DNA of 64,000 nt. Source: Bradyrhizobium guangzhouense (lineage in GTDB: Bacteria > Pseudomonadota > Alphaproteobacteria > Rhizobiales > Xanthobacteraceae). A program made the position numbers and the translations under genes. The first letter of the stretch is position 1. Each line of letters starts with the position of its first letter. This document shows, in pieces, positions 19,431 through 27,039 of this stretch. The DNA lies in the NCBI RefSeq assembly GCF_004114955.1, contig NZ_CP030053.1:496001-560000 (forward strand), read 5' to 3'. The notes under the pieces were generated by a model. That model worked only from the letters and a program-made list of their open reading frames with translations, was not told the DNA's origin and made no database searches.

Positions 19431-20855
19431 CTATTCCGCAGCCTCGCCCCTCGACTCGATCATCAGCACATCCAAGCTCTCGATCTCCTGCATCGCGCGG
19501 CCGGCGATGCCCTGGATGTCCCCGTACAAGCCGGCAGTCGATTCCAGCACGCCCCTGAGCTGCTCCTCGCGCTTGGCCCAAAGGCGCGACATGGTGGCGC
19601 GCTTGCGATCGAGGTCCTTCTGCATGTCGGTGAACTTCTCGACAATGGCCTCGATGCGGTGACGAAAGCGCGGACCGGTCAGGTAGCTGTACACGATCTC
19701 GGTCTTGGTCTGCTGACCTTCCTGTGCCTGGCGGCTTGTGGCGACGTCGATCAGCAGCTGCCGAAGTGCGACAGCGAGGGGAATTGCAAAGCGCGGCCCT
19801 GCCACCCAGACGTTTTCGACCAGATCGAAACCCTCGACGTCCTTCGGCAGAACGGTTGAGACGATCAGCGCGAGCTCCGCTTTCGCTGCGCGCTGGTCAT
19901 CCCGCAATTTGCTGAGCCATGCCGGATTCCAGGCCTTCGTCCGCTTCAATTCCCACAGAATGGTGCCGCAGCGCTGGCCGCTGGCGGAAACCACGCCGTG
20001 CACCACGTCGCCGCCGAACTCGCCCTTGGGCACCGGCTCGATCAGGTCGCCGTGAAAGCGGGCCCGGAGCAGGGACTCGAGCTCTGCTTCGAGCGATTCA
20101 CCCTGAAGCTGCTGCGACCCCTGGCCCGCCTTGCGGCGCAGATCTTCGATTTGACGCTGCATGCCCGCGAGCTGGGCCTCCTTCTCGGCGACCTTCGCCT
20201 TGAGCGCGTCTTCAGCCTCGAGCCGCGCTTTGTCGCGCACCGCAACGAGGTTCTCCTGCACTTTCTTCTCAATGGTCAGCTCGACCTCGCGCTTGGCGAC
20301 GTCGAGTTCACGCTGCTTGCGGAGCATCTCGGCCTGAGCCTGTTGAGCTTCGGCAAGCTTGGCGTCGTTCGCGGCGAGCAGGTGCTGCAGGTCGGCAAGC
20401 TGTTGATCCCGACGGCAGAGATCATCAGCCAGCGCCAAGCGGGCTCTCTTAGCCTCGGCCTCGGCGATGACGGTGCGTTCGACTGCCATCCTGGCCGCGA
20501 TCTGCTCGTCGACGGTCTCACGGGTCTTCGCGAGCTCGGCTTTCGTTTGCTGGAGCTGTGCCTCGCGGCGGCTGAACTCGGATTCCTTGGCCGCAAGCTG
20601 CGCCTCAAACTGCTCGCGCGCGGCTACGATCAGGGGCGCCGCGAGGGACTCCGTCAGCTTGATCTCAGTTCCGCACTTCGTGCAGGTGATCTGGGGGTCG
20701 CTCACGAGATGGGTCCTTTGATGGTGAGGCGTGAGTGTATCTTTGTTTCCGGCATGATCCGGAGGCGAGGGCGGGGTTATCCCCGGCAATCGCGGCAGCC
20801 GCGGAAGCGGCGGTTTTCGGTGGGCAGCGGGGTTCTCGTTGGCTTCACGGCTCAT
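19431..20855 (-). CDS. DUF2130 protein with PD-(D/E)xK-like motif, last gene of the six-gene operon
   Basis: A 474-aa DUF2130 protein. An N-terminal zinc-finger-like TCTKCGTEIKL is followed by about 180 residues of coiled coil, then the DUF2130 core. In that core GGDVVHGVV (about residue 281) and ILWELKRTKAW (about 301) form a D...ExK nuclease-like signature, followed by a helical tail. The family is uncharacterised; nuclease activity is inference. The ATG at 20855 overlaps the end of the AAA gene and has GAGGAAC in front, giving a Pro-rich N-terminus. A GTG at 20705 with AAAGGA, giving SDPQITC, matches the usual family start and may be the true one. Confidence 0.82.
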   Translation of the reverse strand: MSREANENPAAHRKPPLPRLPRLPGITPPSPPDHAGNKDTLTPHHQRTHLVSDPQITCTKCGTEIKLTESLAAPLIVAAREQFEAQLAAKESEFSRREAQLQQTKAELAKTRETVDEQIAARMAVERTVIAEAEAKRARLALADDLCRRDQQLADLQHLLAANDAKLAEAQQAQAEMLRKQRELDVAKREVELTIEKKVQENLVAVRDKARLEAEDALKAKVAEKEAQLAGMQRQIEDLRRKAGQGSQQLQGESLEAELESLLRARFHGDLIEPVPKGEFGGDVVHGVVSASGQRCGTILWELKRTKAWNPAWLSKLRDDQRAAKAELALIVSTVLPKDVEGFDLVENVWVAGPRFAIPLAVALRQLLIDVATSRQAQEGQQTKTEIVYSYLTGPRFRHRIEAIVEKFTDMQKDLDRKRATMSRLWAKREEQLRGVLESTAGLYGDIQGIAGRAMQEIESLDVLMIESRGEAAE

Positions 20856-20856
20856 A

Positions 20857-22425
20857 TTAGTTCCTCGTGGCACTCAGATCGCGTTCGCGCAGGATGACCT
20901 CGACGATGCGGCGCAGCCGGCGCACGGAGCCGCCCTGCCAAAGTCGGGCAACCGCCGTGTGTTCGGTCTCGTTGAGAGGCCGTATCCAGCGTTCATCGAG
21001 CCCGCGCTCCTTGGCGAGGTCGGTCATCACGGCCGGCAACAAGGCGTCCAGGTCCTCGGCGGCTGGCTTGGGGAACTTCACGACCACGAACCGGTCCCGG
21101 ATCGGGCCCGGCAGCGGATCCAGATTGTTGACGGTCGCGATGAAGGAAAGTCGGGACAAATCGACATTGATCTGCAATGCCGGATCGGGATAGCGCGCGC
21201 TCGTTTCGGCCTCGGTGAAGCTCAGTAGGCAATCCCACAAGCGTCCCACCGACAGGTTCGAGCTGGACGGCGCCTTTTCAAGCTCGTCCAGCAGCACCAT
21301 GGGGTTCGCAGTCTTGCTTCGGACGATCGCGAGAAAGGGGTGACAGGGCTCAGCGGTATGCCAGCGCCGGTCGGTACCCGCAAATGCCGCGTCTGCCCGA
21401 GAGCAATCCGTTCGCCAGACGTGCAGACCCAGAGCCTGGCCTATGCAGCGAGCAAATCGAGATTTGCCTCCGCCTGGTTCGCCGACCAGGATAATCGGAC
21501 GGAGCTGAACGACACGGCGGCCGACAAGATCAGACAGGACCAAGTCGATGACGCGTTCTGCGTAGGGAAACTCGAGCAGCAGTTTGTGGCGCACTTCATG
21601 CAACGGCGGCACCGTGACGAGGGGCAGCGGCACGTTGACGACGTTTTTCAGCGGCCCGAGAAGCTCCTTCACTCGGAAGTTCTTCATCTCGTCGGCGCTC
21701 AGACGAGCGACGATCACATGATCCGGAGGCAAATTGTCGTCGTCGGATGCGTTTCGAGGCAAAGGCTCCGCGTCTTTCTGTGCGGCATTCGTGGCCGAGC
21801 GCAGCGCTTCCTTCTGGGACTCAAAACCCTCTTTCCATGCGGCAGCGATACGATAGTCCACCATGCGGGAGCCGAGGCGAAGCGCATTCGCAGCGGCGGA
21901 TTCGTGTTCGACGACCATATGCGCGCAAGTTGGCAGAGCCGCCCAACCAAAGACGAACCGCTCGATTTCGCAGCACAGCCGATCATCGCGACTGCGAATA
22001 TTCTCGAAGGCCAGCAGCAGCGCCTTTGCGACCCGAAAGTAGTGCTTGGAGTGAAGGCCCTCGCGGGGCGCGGGCAAGCACAGCAATCGGACAGAATCTG
22101 ACAAGCTGCGCAGATTCGGATCGTTATCTTTCACCGCGCGACGATCGAGCTCGGTCGCAAGCGCAAGCCCCGCGTCAACTTCGAGCGGAACGTCCGATCC
22201 AACGTTCATCACGAGGTCCGGGCAAAGTTCGTGAATTTCGGCGATGAGGCGTTTTTCGATGTGGCTGGCGTGGTCCCCGATCAGCTTTGCGTACCGCAAA
22301 ACACGGGGCAACCCTTTCAGCTGATCTTCGGAATCGGCCGAATCTGCGGCCGCGCCCGTCAGCACGTCATCGCTTTCGACCGTCGGCAAGTCGAAATCAT
22401 CATTCTTGTCGCCGGTGCTGCTCAT
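20857..22425 (-). CDS. Lon-like AAA+ ATPase without a protease domain
   Basis: A 522-aa protein with an unassigned helical N-terminal half and a C-terminal AAA+ module. The module has Walker A LVGEPGGGKSRFARCIG (about 312-328), FAGTDRRWHTAEP resembling the Lon pore-loop region, Walker B PMVLLDELEKAP (about 378), sensor-1 FIATVNNLDPLP and an arginine-finger-like PGPIRDRF. The AAA+ part is closest to Lon, but the chain ends without the Ser-Lys protease domain. It probably remodels a partner or a protein-DNA complex. Its ATG overlaps the stop of the 88-aa gene (ATGA), and it ends next to the DUF2130 start, so the operon is translationally coupled. Confidence 0.85.
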   Translation of the reverse strand: MSSTGDKNDDFDLPTVESDDVLTGAAADSADSEDQLKGLPRVLRYAKLIGDHASHIEKRLIAEIHELCPDLVMNVGSDVPLEVDAGLALATELDRRAVKDNDPNLRSLSDSVRLLCLPAPREGLHSKHYFRVAKALLLAFENIRSRDDRLCCEIERFVFGWAALPTCAHMVVEHESAAANALRLGSRMVDYRIAAAWKEGFESQKEALRSATNAAQKDAEPLPRNASDDDNLPPDHVIVARLSADEMKNFRVKELLGPLKNVVNVPLPLVTVPPLHEVRHKLLLEFPYAERVIDLVLSDLVGRRVVQLRPIILVGEPGGGKSRFARCIGQALGLHVWRTDCSRADAAFAGTDRRWHTAEPCHPFLAIVRSKTANPMVLLDELEKAPSSSNLSVGRLWDCLLSFTEAETSARYPDPALQINVDLSRLSFIATVNNLDPLPGPIRDRFVVVKFPKPAAEDLDALLPAVMTDLAKERGLDERWIRPLNETEHTAVARLWQGGSVRRLRRIVEVILRERDLSATRN

Positions 22426-22688
22426 CCGACTTCGACCACCATGGTATTTGCGGGCCGAGATCCGAGGCCCACTTCGTCTTTGAAGCCACTGCGGTCGCAA
22501 TCGTATTTGCCGAGCATCATCGGGATCGGGACGTGCAGCGGGATGGTGCGGCGCTGGCGCTCGAAGGCGCGGATCGCGGCGTCCTTGGCATGGTCAGCCG
22601 CGATCACAACCCCGAGGTTGGGCGCGATTATGATGGGCTTGATCGGGTGTACACCGGCCTGGAGATCGGACAAGATCTGGATCTTCAT
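22422..22688 (-). CDS. 88-aa degenerate metallophosphoesterase-like protein
   Basis: The sequence reads like the first 80 residues of a calcineurin-like phosphoesterase, MKIQILSDL...VVIAAD...MMLGKYD. However, the metal-binding residues are changed: SDLH has become SDLQ, GD has become AD, and GNHE has become GKYD, and the rest of the domain is missing. It overlaps both neighbours by stop-start contacts (TAATG at its start, ATGA at its end). The ORF therefore looks maintained rather than decayed. It may be a structural or regulatory remnant fold; no activity is expected. Confidence 0.6.
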   Translation of the reverse strand: MKIQILSDLQAGVHPIKPIIIAPNLGVVIAADHAKDAAIRAFERQRRTIPLHVPIPMMLGKYDCDRSGFKDEVGLGSRPANTMVVEVG

Positions 22689-23365
22689 TAGGCCGGATCC
22701 ACTTCAATTGCCGACGTATCGTCTTCCATGTGCGGGACGGGCAAGCGCTCCGTCTTCGTACCCTTAATGGGGCCACACGACAGTCGCCGATCATTCTCCG
22801 CGAGCCAGGACGCCGAGAGTTCGACCGCAAAAGGATGATCGAGGCGGGTGTGCCGAATGCCGTAAGACAGGACCAGGGCTGCCGCGATATCGCCGCTCAA
22901 CGCGCTGACCATCAACGAGCTCATGACGATGTCGACTTCGAGCGTCGCCTCCGCAATCGGCACCAAGTCGAAGGCCTCGGCGATCGCGGCCGCCGGATTG
23001 CCGATCAAGGGCATCATGTGGCCGTTACCGGGGCGCATGAGGCTGATCTGGCCGAGGGTGGCGTGCAGCACGAGATTGTCCGCCTCGCGAAGCATTTCGC
23101 GGGGCAACGTTCGCCACCAAGCGAGCGCAGAGGCGTCTTTCCGGTAAAACGGCCATGCCGTCGACGACGGCTTGGCGCCGACCGGCGAGACGTTACCCGT
23201 CCCGTCGGCGGCGATGGCTGCCGCTCGCCCCGAATGGGACTGGGCGAACTCGTTGGCCACGTGCGACCGGACGCTGCTCGAATTGGTGATCGCAACGGGA
23301 TCGCGGTGCCGGAGCAAATGCTCCGACACCGGCAAGGACGTGAAGTTCGCAGGCGTGCTCGCCAT
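22688..23365 (-). CDS. Unrecognised 225-aa protein of the island operon
   Basis: I do not recognise this family. It is a soluble protein with an N-terminal Ser/Ala-rich stretch, a central helical region ALAWWRTLPREMLREADNLVLHATLG, a moderately hydrophobic stretch LEVDIVMSSLMVSALSGDIAAALVLSYG, and an acidic C-terminus. It starts one base after the stop of the GIY-YIG gene (TAACATG) and ends overlapping the next gene, so expression is coupled. Confidence 0.7.
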   Translation of the reverse strand: MASTPANFTSLPVSEHLLRHRDPVAITNSSSVRSHVANEFAQSHSGRAAAIAADGTGNVSPVGAKPSSTAWPFYRKDASALAWWRTLPREMLREADNLVLHATLGQISLMRPGNGHMMPLIGNPAAAIAEAFDLVPIAEATLEVDIVMSSLMVSALSGDIAAALVLSYGIRHTRLDHPFAVELSASWLAENDRRLSCGPIKGTKTERLPVPHMEDDTSAIEVDPA

Positions 23366-23366
23366 G

Positions 23367-24326
23367 TTAGGTGCCCAGGACGAACGGACCCGGGTCGGTA
23401 ATCGGCACCCACTTGTTGCTGGCGACGTTGGCGCCCGTCACCACCCTCGCGGCGATGGTCGGCGAGGGAAACCAGACCGAGACCGTCAGGCGCTGGCGAT
23501 CCCTGAGGCCCGGAATATCGGCAAGCACGCCGGCATCCAGCAGCTCCTCCCGGCGGGCGTGGAGGATCGGGTTAACGCTCGGGTTGGTGTCTCGGCGCAC
23601 CTCCGAGCCCGCCGTGACGACGAAGCCGGCGTCCGCATAGCAGCCGCGGGACCAGAGGTCGCCGTACGCGAGCTGATACTCTTCGGTGCCGGCGGGCCGG
23701 GCGAGGACGCCGATCTCGATGGGAACAGCGTCTTCCTCAGAGATCGAGGTGAGCGGCTCGCTCAAGTCCTCCAGCGCCGTGTTCGGGGCCATCGGGTGGT
23801 TCTGAAACGCAACGCAGCCAGCATCGAACAAGAGGCGTTCCGCGATCTTGGCCATCTTGAAATAGGTGGTCGCGTGACGCAGAGAGGGGTCGATCGCCTG
23901 CGCGCCCGTGCCCTTTTGAACCGTGACAACGCCTGCATCTTCGGCCACACGCGTGAGGTGGGCCTGAAGATACAAAGCCGCCGTCTTGTCGAGCGGGTCG
24001 AGGCCACACTTGGTGATTACAAAGACCTCGACGGCGAAGCCCTTGCTCGGATCACAGCTGTGATCGTACAGCCTGCGCCCGATCCGGCTCGATTCGCCCA
24101 AATAGATGCGGCGGCGGTTCGAGTGCAAGCCGGAGAGCACGTAGGCCGCCGTCATCATGGCGCGGGCCGGGATGATGTCCCGAACCATCGTCATGGGGAA
24201 CGCGGTCACCGTGAGACCCGTGAGGTCGTCGATTGCTTCCCGCACGCCGAGGATATCGGAGCCGCTACGGTGGATGAGGGTGGATGTGGCTTCCATCATG
24301 GAAGCCGAAGCGCGGAAAAACGACAT
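23367..24326 (-). CDS. GIY-YIG nuclease-like protein with C-terminal DUF4357
   Basis: A 319-aa protein. The region around residues 58-140 (AAYVLSGLHSNRRRIYLGESSRIGRRLYDH) fits a diverged GIY-YIG domain: YVL for GIY, IYLGES for YIG, and the following Arg. The C-terminal 50 residues (LTVSVWFPSPTIAARVVTGANVASNKWV) fit DUF4357, which often follows GIY-YIG domains. The GIY-YIG catalytic Glu is not certain. AAGGGA lies about eight bases before the ATG. It is the first large gene of the coupled series GIY-YIG / 225 aa / 88 aa / AAA+ / DUF2130. Confidence 0.75.
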   Translation of the reverse strand: MSFFRASASMMEATSTLIHRSGSDILGVREAIDDLTGLTVTAFPMTMVRDIIPARAMMTAAYVLSGLHSNRRRIYLGESSRIGRRLYDHSCDPSKGFAVEVFVITKCGLDPLDKTAALYLQAHLTRVAEDAGVVTVQKGTGAQAIDPSLRHATTYFKMAKIAERLLFDAGCVAFQNHPMAPNTALEDLSEPLTSISEEDAVPIEIGVLARPAGTEEYQLAYGDLWSRGCYADAGFVVTAGSEVRRDTNPSVNPILHARREELLDAGVLADIPGLRDRQRLTVSVWFPSPTIAARVVTGANVASNKWVPITDPGPFVLGT

Positions 24327-24466
24327 GACAAAATCCCTTCTCTGCGAGAGGGATCGGTGACCAAGCCAATCGCGATCACGTCATCGACCGTAAGCCGTAT
24401 GGACATACGGAGACGTTCGCCACCGCGACGCGATGGCGACCGCCAACAGGATCGAAGACGGATCGC

Positions 24467-24486
24467 GCCGGCTTTTGCGAGCCGGC
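24467..24486 (-). promoter_or_regulatory. GCCGGC hairpin between the 61-aa ORF and the GIY-YIG gene
   Basis: A six-base perfect stem GCCGGC with an eight-base loop and no T-run. It lies in the 180-base leader between the two genes and could attenuate transcription, so that the small upstream protein is made in excess. This is inference from structure alone. Confidence 0.35.
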
Positions 24487-24505
24487 TAGGCCGATCAATC
24501 CGATC

Positions 24506-24691
24506 TTAGTTGATCGAGGTGACGATGGTGGAGGGCTTGGCCTTCGTGCTCAGGGCACCGCCCGGCTCGGGCGCCGGGTTGCCGATCGCGGTCGACATCG
24601 TACCGCCCGGCACGTGGAAATCCGTGCCGGTCATCGAAACAGAGTTGTGGGAGTTCTGCCCCGAATCGGGGCTATAGTTGCGCTTAGCCAT
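24506..24691 (-). CDS. 61-aa Gly/Ser/Thr/Asn-rich small protein heading the operon
   Basis: A small, hydrophilic, probably disordered protein (MAKRNYSPDSGQNSHNSVSM...) without recognisable family, membrane segment or signal peptide. AAGGA lies about eight bases before the ATG, supporting translation. It is on the same strand and about 180 bases ahead of the GIY-YIG gene. Its role could be a leader, substrate or antitoxin-like partner of the system; none can be shown from sequence. Confidence 0.55.
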   Translation of the reverse strand: MAKRNYSPDSGQNSHNSVSMTGTDFHVPGGTMSTAIGNPAPEPGGALSTKAKPSTIVTSIN

Positions 24692-25115
24692 GACTGACTT
24701 CCTTAGAGTCGGTTGTGGTTAGGCCGTCGTTGGTGCTTCCAACACCAGCGGCGGCCGCCTTCGCAAGGATTGCGATAGCGGATTATGTAGTGCGATCCTC
24801 GCTGAGCGCCAGCTCCGGGAGCTCTTATACTTTATATGGTTAACGTTCGTGGGTGACAGGATGCACACTTTGAGCCGTGCAACAATTCTCCTGCAGCAAT
24901 GCGCAGGATTGAACTGGCTAAAAGCTGAGCGTGTCGGTAGGTGCTGCGCGGCGTTGGGCTTGGACTGGACCGATCGCCCCATTTCACTGAGCGACATGCA
25001 TATCACCGCCAGATGAAACCATTGACGGGTTGGAACGCGCGTGCTGCTCGATCGACCTGGCCCTGGACCTTCTAACCACGTACCGGCTGCTCTCCGAAGC
25101 GGGCAATGGCTGAGT
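24692..25115. other. Intergenic region upstream of the island operon
   Basis: About 420 bases. It contains a perfect AGCTCC-G-GGAGCT palindrome at 24811-24823 and an AT-rich TATAAAGTATAAG stretch on the minus strand at about 24825-24838 that could hold the operon promoter. I see no convincing gene. The right limit of the island may fall here or further right. Confidence 0.4.
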
Positions 25116-25493
25116 TCACGGCGGGCAGTTTTGCCGCTGAGGCAGCCGCGACAGCGCGGCATCAATCGCTGACTGCAATTCGCCAACCAAGCAGGGCTTT
25201 CTCAACACAGGGGTCCCTTGGAATGCAACCGGCACTCCCGATGACCCATACCCGCTAACAAAGAAGAACGGCTTGCCTCGACCTGCAATCTGCGAGGCGA
25301 TCGGCTCAATCGTGTCGCCGCCTAGGTTTATATCTAGTATGGCGAGGTCGAAGTCCGCGTGAGTTGCAAGGGCAGTGCCCTTCTTGAGGTCGCCCGCTTC
25401 CGCAACGACCGAATGCCCCGCCTCTTCGATCATCTCGGCCAACATCATTCGGATAAGAGCTTCATCTTCTATGAGGAGAACCGACGCGGGCAC
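25116..25493 (-). CDS. Stand-alone response-regulator receiver protein
   Basis: A 125-aa CheY-like receiver. It has the acidic pair in VLLIEDEALIRMM, the phospho-acceptor Asp in LAILDINLGG, the Ser of FFFVSGYG and the Lys of VLRKPC. There is no output domain, so it acts through a partner, perhaps a kinase or phosphatase elsewhere. The start is GTG. It is 13 bases behind a second receiver gene, and the pair is probably one operon. Confidence 0.88.
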   Translation of the reverse strand: MPASVLLIEDEALIRMMLAEMIEEAGHSVVAEAGDLKKGTALATHADFDLAILDINLGGDTIEPIASQIAGRGKPFFFVSGYGSSGVPVAFQGTPVLRKPCLVGELQSAIDAALSRLPQRQNCPP

Positions 25494-25506
25494 GGATCGC
25501 GAAACC

Positions 25507-25905
25507 TTAGACGGGTCCCGTCTGCTGCGAGCCCGTGTTCAAGAGCTGGGAAACAGCGGCAACCACTTGCGCAGGCGCGAACGGTTTCTGAAGCAGAATG
25601 CTGTTTGGTACGCCGAGTACAGGCCACTTATCTGCGGCCCCGCCGGTCATGTAAACCACGGGAAAATGCGGGTCGATCTCACGGGCAGCTCTTGCGATGT
25701 CCCAACCATCGAGGCGGCCTAGCAAGTTGACGTCGGTCACAACAGCCCGATACTGCCTGAGGCCGCTCTTCAAGAGCGTAATCGCTTCCTCGCCCGTCTT
25801 CACGGTTTCAATGTGGAACCCGCCTTCGGACAGGGCATCCTCAACGATGATTTGGATGGCTTCCTCGTCTTCGATGACGAGAATGATCGGGAGTTCCGTC
25901 GCCAT
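25507..25905 (-). CDS. Stand-alone response-regulator receiver protein
   Basis: A 132-aa receiver with IILVIEDEEAIQIIVEDAL, phospho-acceptor Asp in AVVTDVNLLG, Thr in VYMTGG and Lys in LLQKPFAPAQVV. It has no output domain and is first of a two-gene operon with the receiver at 25116-25493. An AAGG-containing ribosome-binding site precedes the ATG. No histidine kinase is adjacent. Confidence 0.9.
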   Translation of the reverse strand: MATELPIILVIEDEEAIQIIVEDALSEGGFHIETVKTGEEAITLLKSGLRQYRAVVTDVNLLGRLDGWDIARAAREIDPHFPVVYMTGGAADKWPVLGVPNSILLQKPFAPAQVVAAVSQLLNTGSQQTGPV

Positions 25906-26381
25906 GCCTTACCCCTGCTGCTTATTAACCGTTACAAAGTGCACACAGCCGGTTTGTTCCAGCATCGGAACGAACAGCGACGCAATAGGCTAGGAACCCT
26001 CGCGCAACGTCTTTGGCATTCGTGCATGTGTCGCATTTCACCTACTTCGTCCGCGAGGCAGCAGCGTCGTCGCTGCGAAAGGCAAAGACGACGACCCAGG
26101 ACCCCAACATTGCGTCCGGCTTGATCCAGCGAGCGGCCGATCTCGAGGGCTGAACTGAGGCGCCTCCTCCGGGTGACGAAGCAATAGCAGAGAAAAGGTC
26201 GAAGCCTCTCACGTGTAACTAAGCTCCTTGTCGCTCATCATAGGGAGCACCGAATCTAATTAGTTACCCGGCGTTCCGTCGAGCTGGGTGAATGACCGCG
26301 ATGATCAGAAGGCCGAGCGCCCCTGACAACAGTCGGCAGATTGATGTGGATCACGTTACTCGTCACCTTCCTGTCCAGATC
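25906..26381. other. Intergenic region
   Basis: About 475 bases upstream of the receiver operon and downstream of the GST-like gene. I see no gene or repeat of the tRNA-Ser 3' end. It probably carries the promoter of the receiver operon. Confidence 0.4.
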
Positions 26382-26987
26382 TCATTGCGGGAATGGATGC
26401 TGCCAGGCATGGAGACTCGCAACCTGATGATACCAATTCTGAATGTGCGGAAACTCGTCTAGAGGAAGCTGAGCTGCTGCAGCGTAGGGAAGCATCGTCG
26501 CGATGGAGAAGTCGCAATACGTAAGCTCTCGGCCTAGGACGAAGTTTTTCGATCTCAAGTGATTTTCCAATAGTGAAGAGTACTCTCGGAAAGAACGAGC
26601 GGATCTTTCGACTACTGACTGATCCGGACAGCCGTGTAACAGCTGAGGCTTGACCGAATTTTCAAAGTAAAGCGCGGCGCCCGCGTGGGTGAAACATCGC
26701 GCATTCCAGGAGAGCCATTGGACAATTTCATGGACCTTGTGAGCGGGCCATAGCTCCGGCGCGAACTCAGAGGCCAAATAGCAGCAGATTGCGTCAGCTT
26801 CCCAAAGCGTGACTGGGCCCTCGACAAAGAAGGGGACGTTACCCTGCGGATTCAGCATACGATAGGAAGGGCGGCGATGCTCCCCGGCGGTCAGATCTAA
26901 AAAGATGTATTCGACAGGAGCGCCGACATATTGTGCCACCGCGCACGCTAACCTCGGCATCACCGTTTCGGCGTAGTACAGCTTCAT
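26382..26987 (-). CDS. Glutathione S-transferase-like protein
   Basis: A 201-aa GST-fold protein. The N-terminal thioredoxin-like domain (MKLYYAETVMPRLACAVAQY...) includes NPQGNVPFFVEG with the cis-Pro and the LWEADAICCYLA glutathione-binding segment. The helical C-terminal domain contains FVLGRELTYCDFSIATML, the usual N-capping D. The closest class appears to be beta/theta-like. It may detoxify electrophiles or peroxides; the substrate is not evident. Confidence 0.85.
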   Translation of the reverse strand: MKLYYAETVMPRLACAVAQYVGAPVEYIFLDLTAGEHRRPSYRMLNPQGNVPFFVEGPVTLWEADAICCYLASEFAPELWPAHKVHEIVQWLSWNARCFTHAGAALYFENSVKPQLLHGCPDQSVVERSARSFREYSSLLENHLRSKNFVLGRELTYCDFSIATMLPYAAAAQLPLDEFPHIQNWYHQVASLHAWQHPFPQ

Positions 26988-27039
26988 AGAGATTTTTCTC
27001 GAGTGTCCGGATCCACGCGTCTGGTTCTTAGTTCGCTGC

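Noticed and set aside
24719..25186. 155-codon minus-strand ORF downstream of the receiver genes
   Set aside because: It overlaps the receiver gene, is Arg/Ser/Cys-rich in the manner of a noncoding frame, and shows no family motif.
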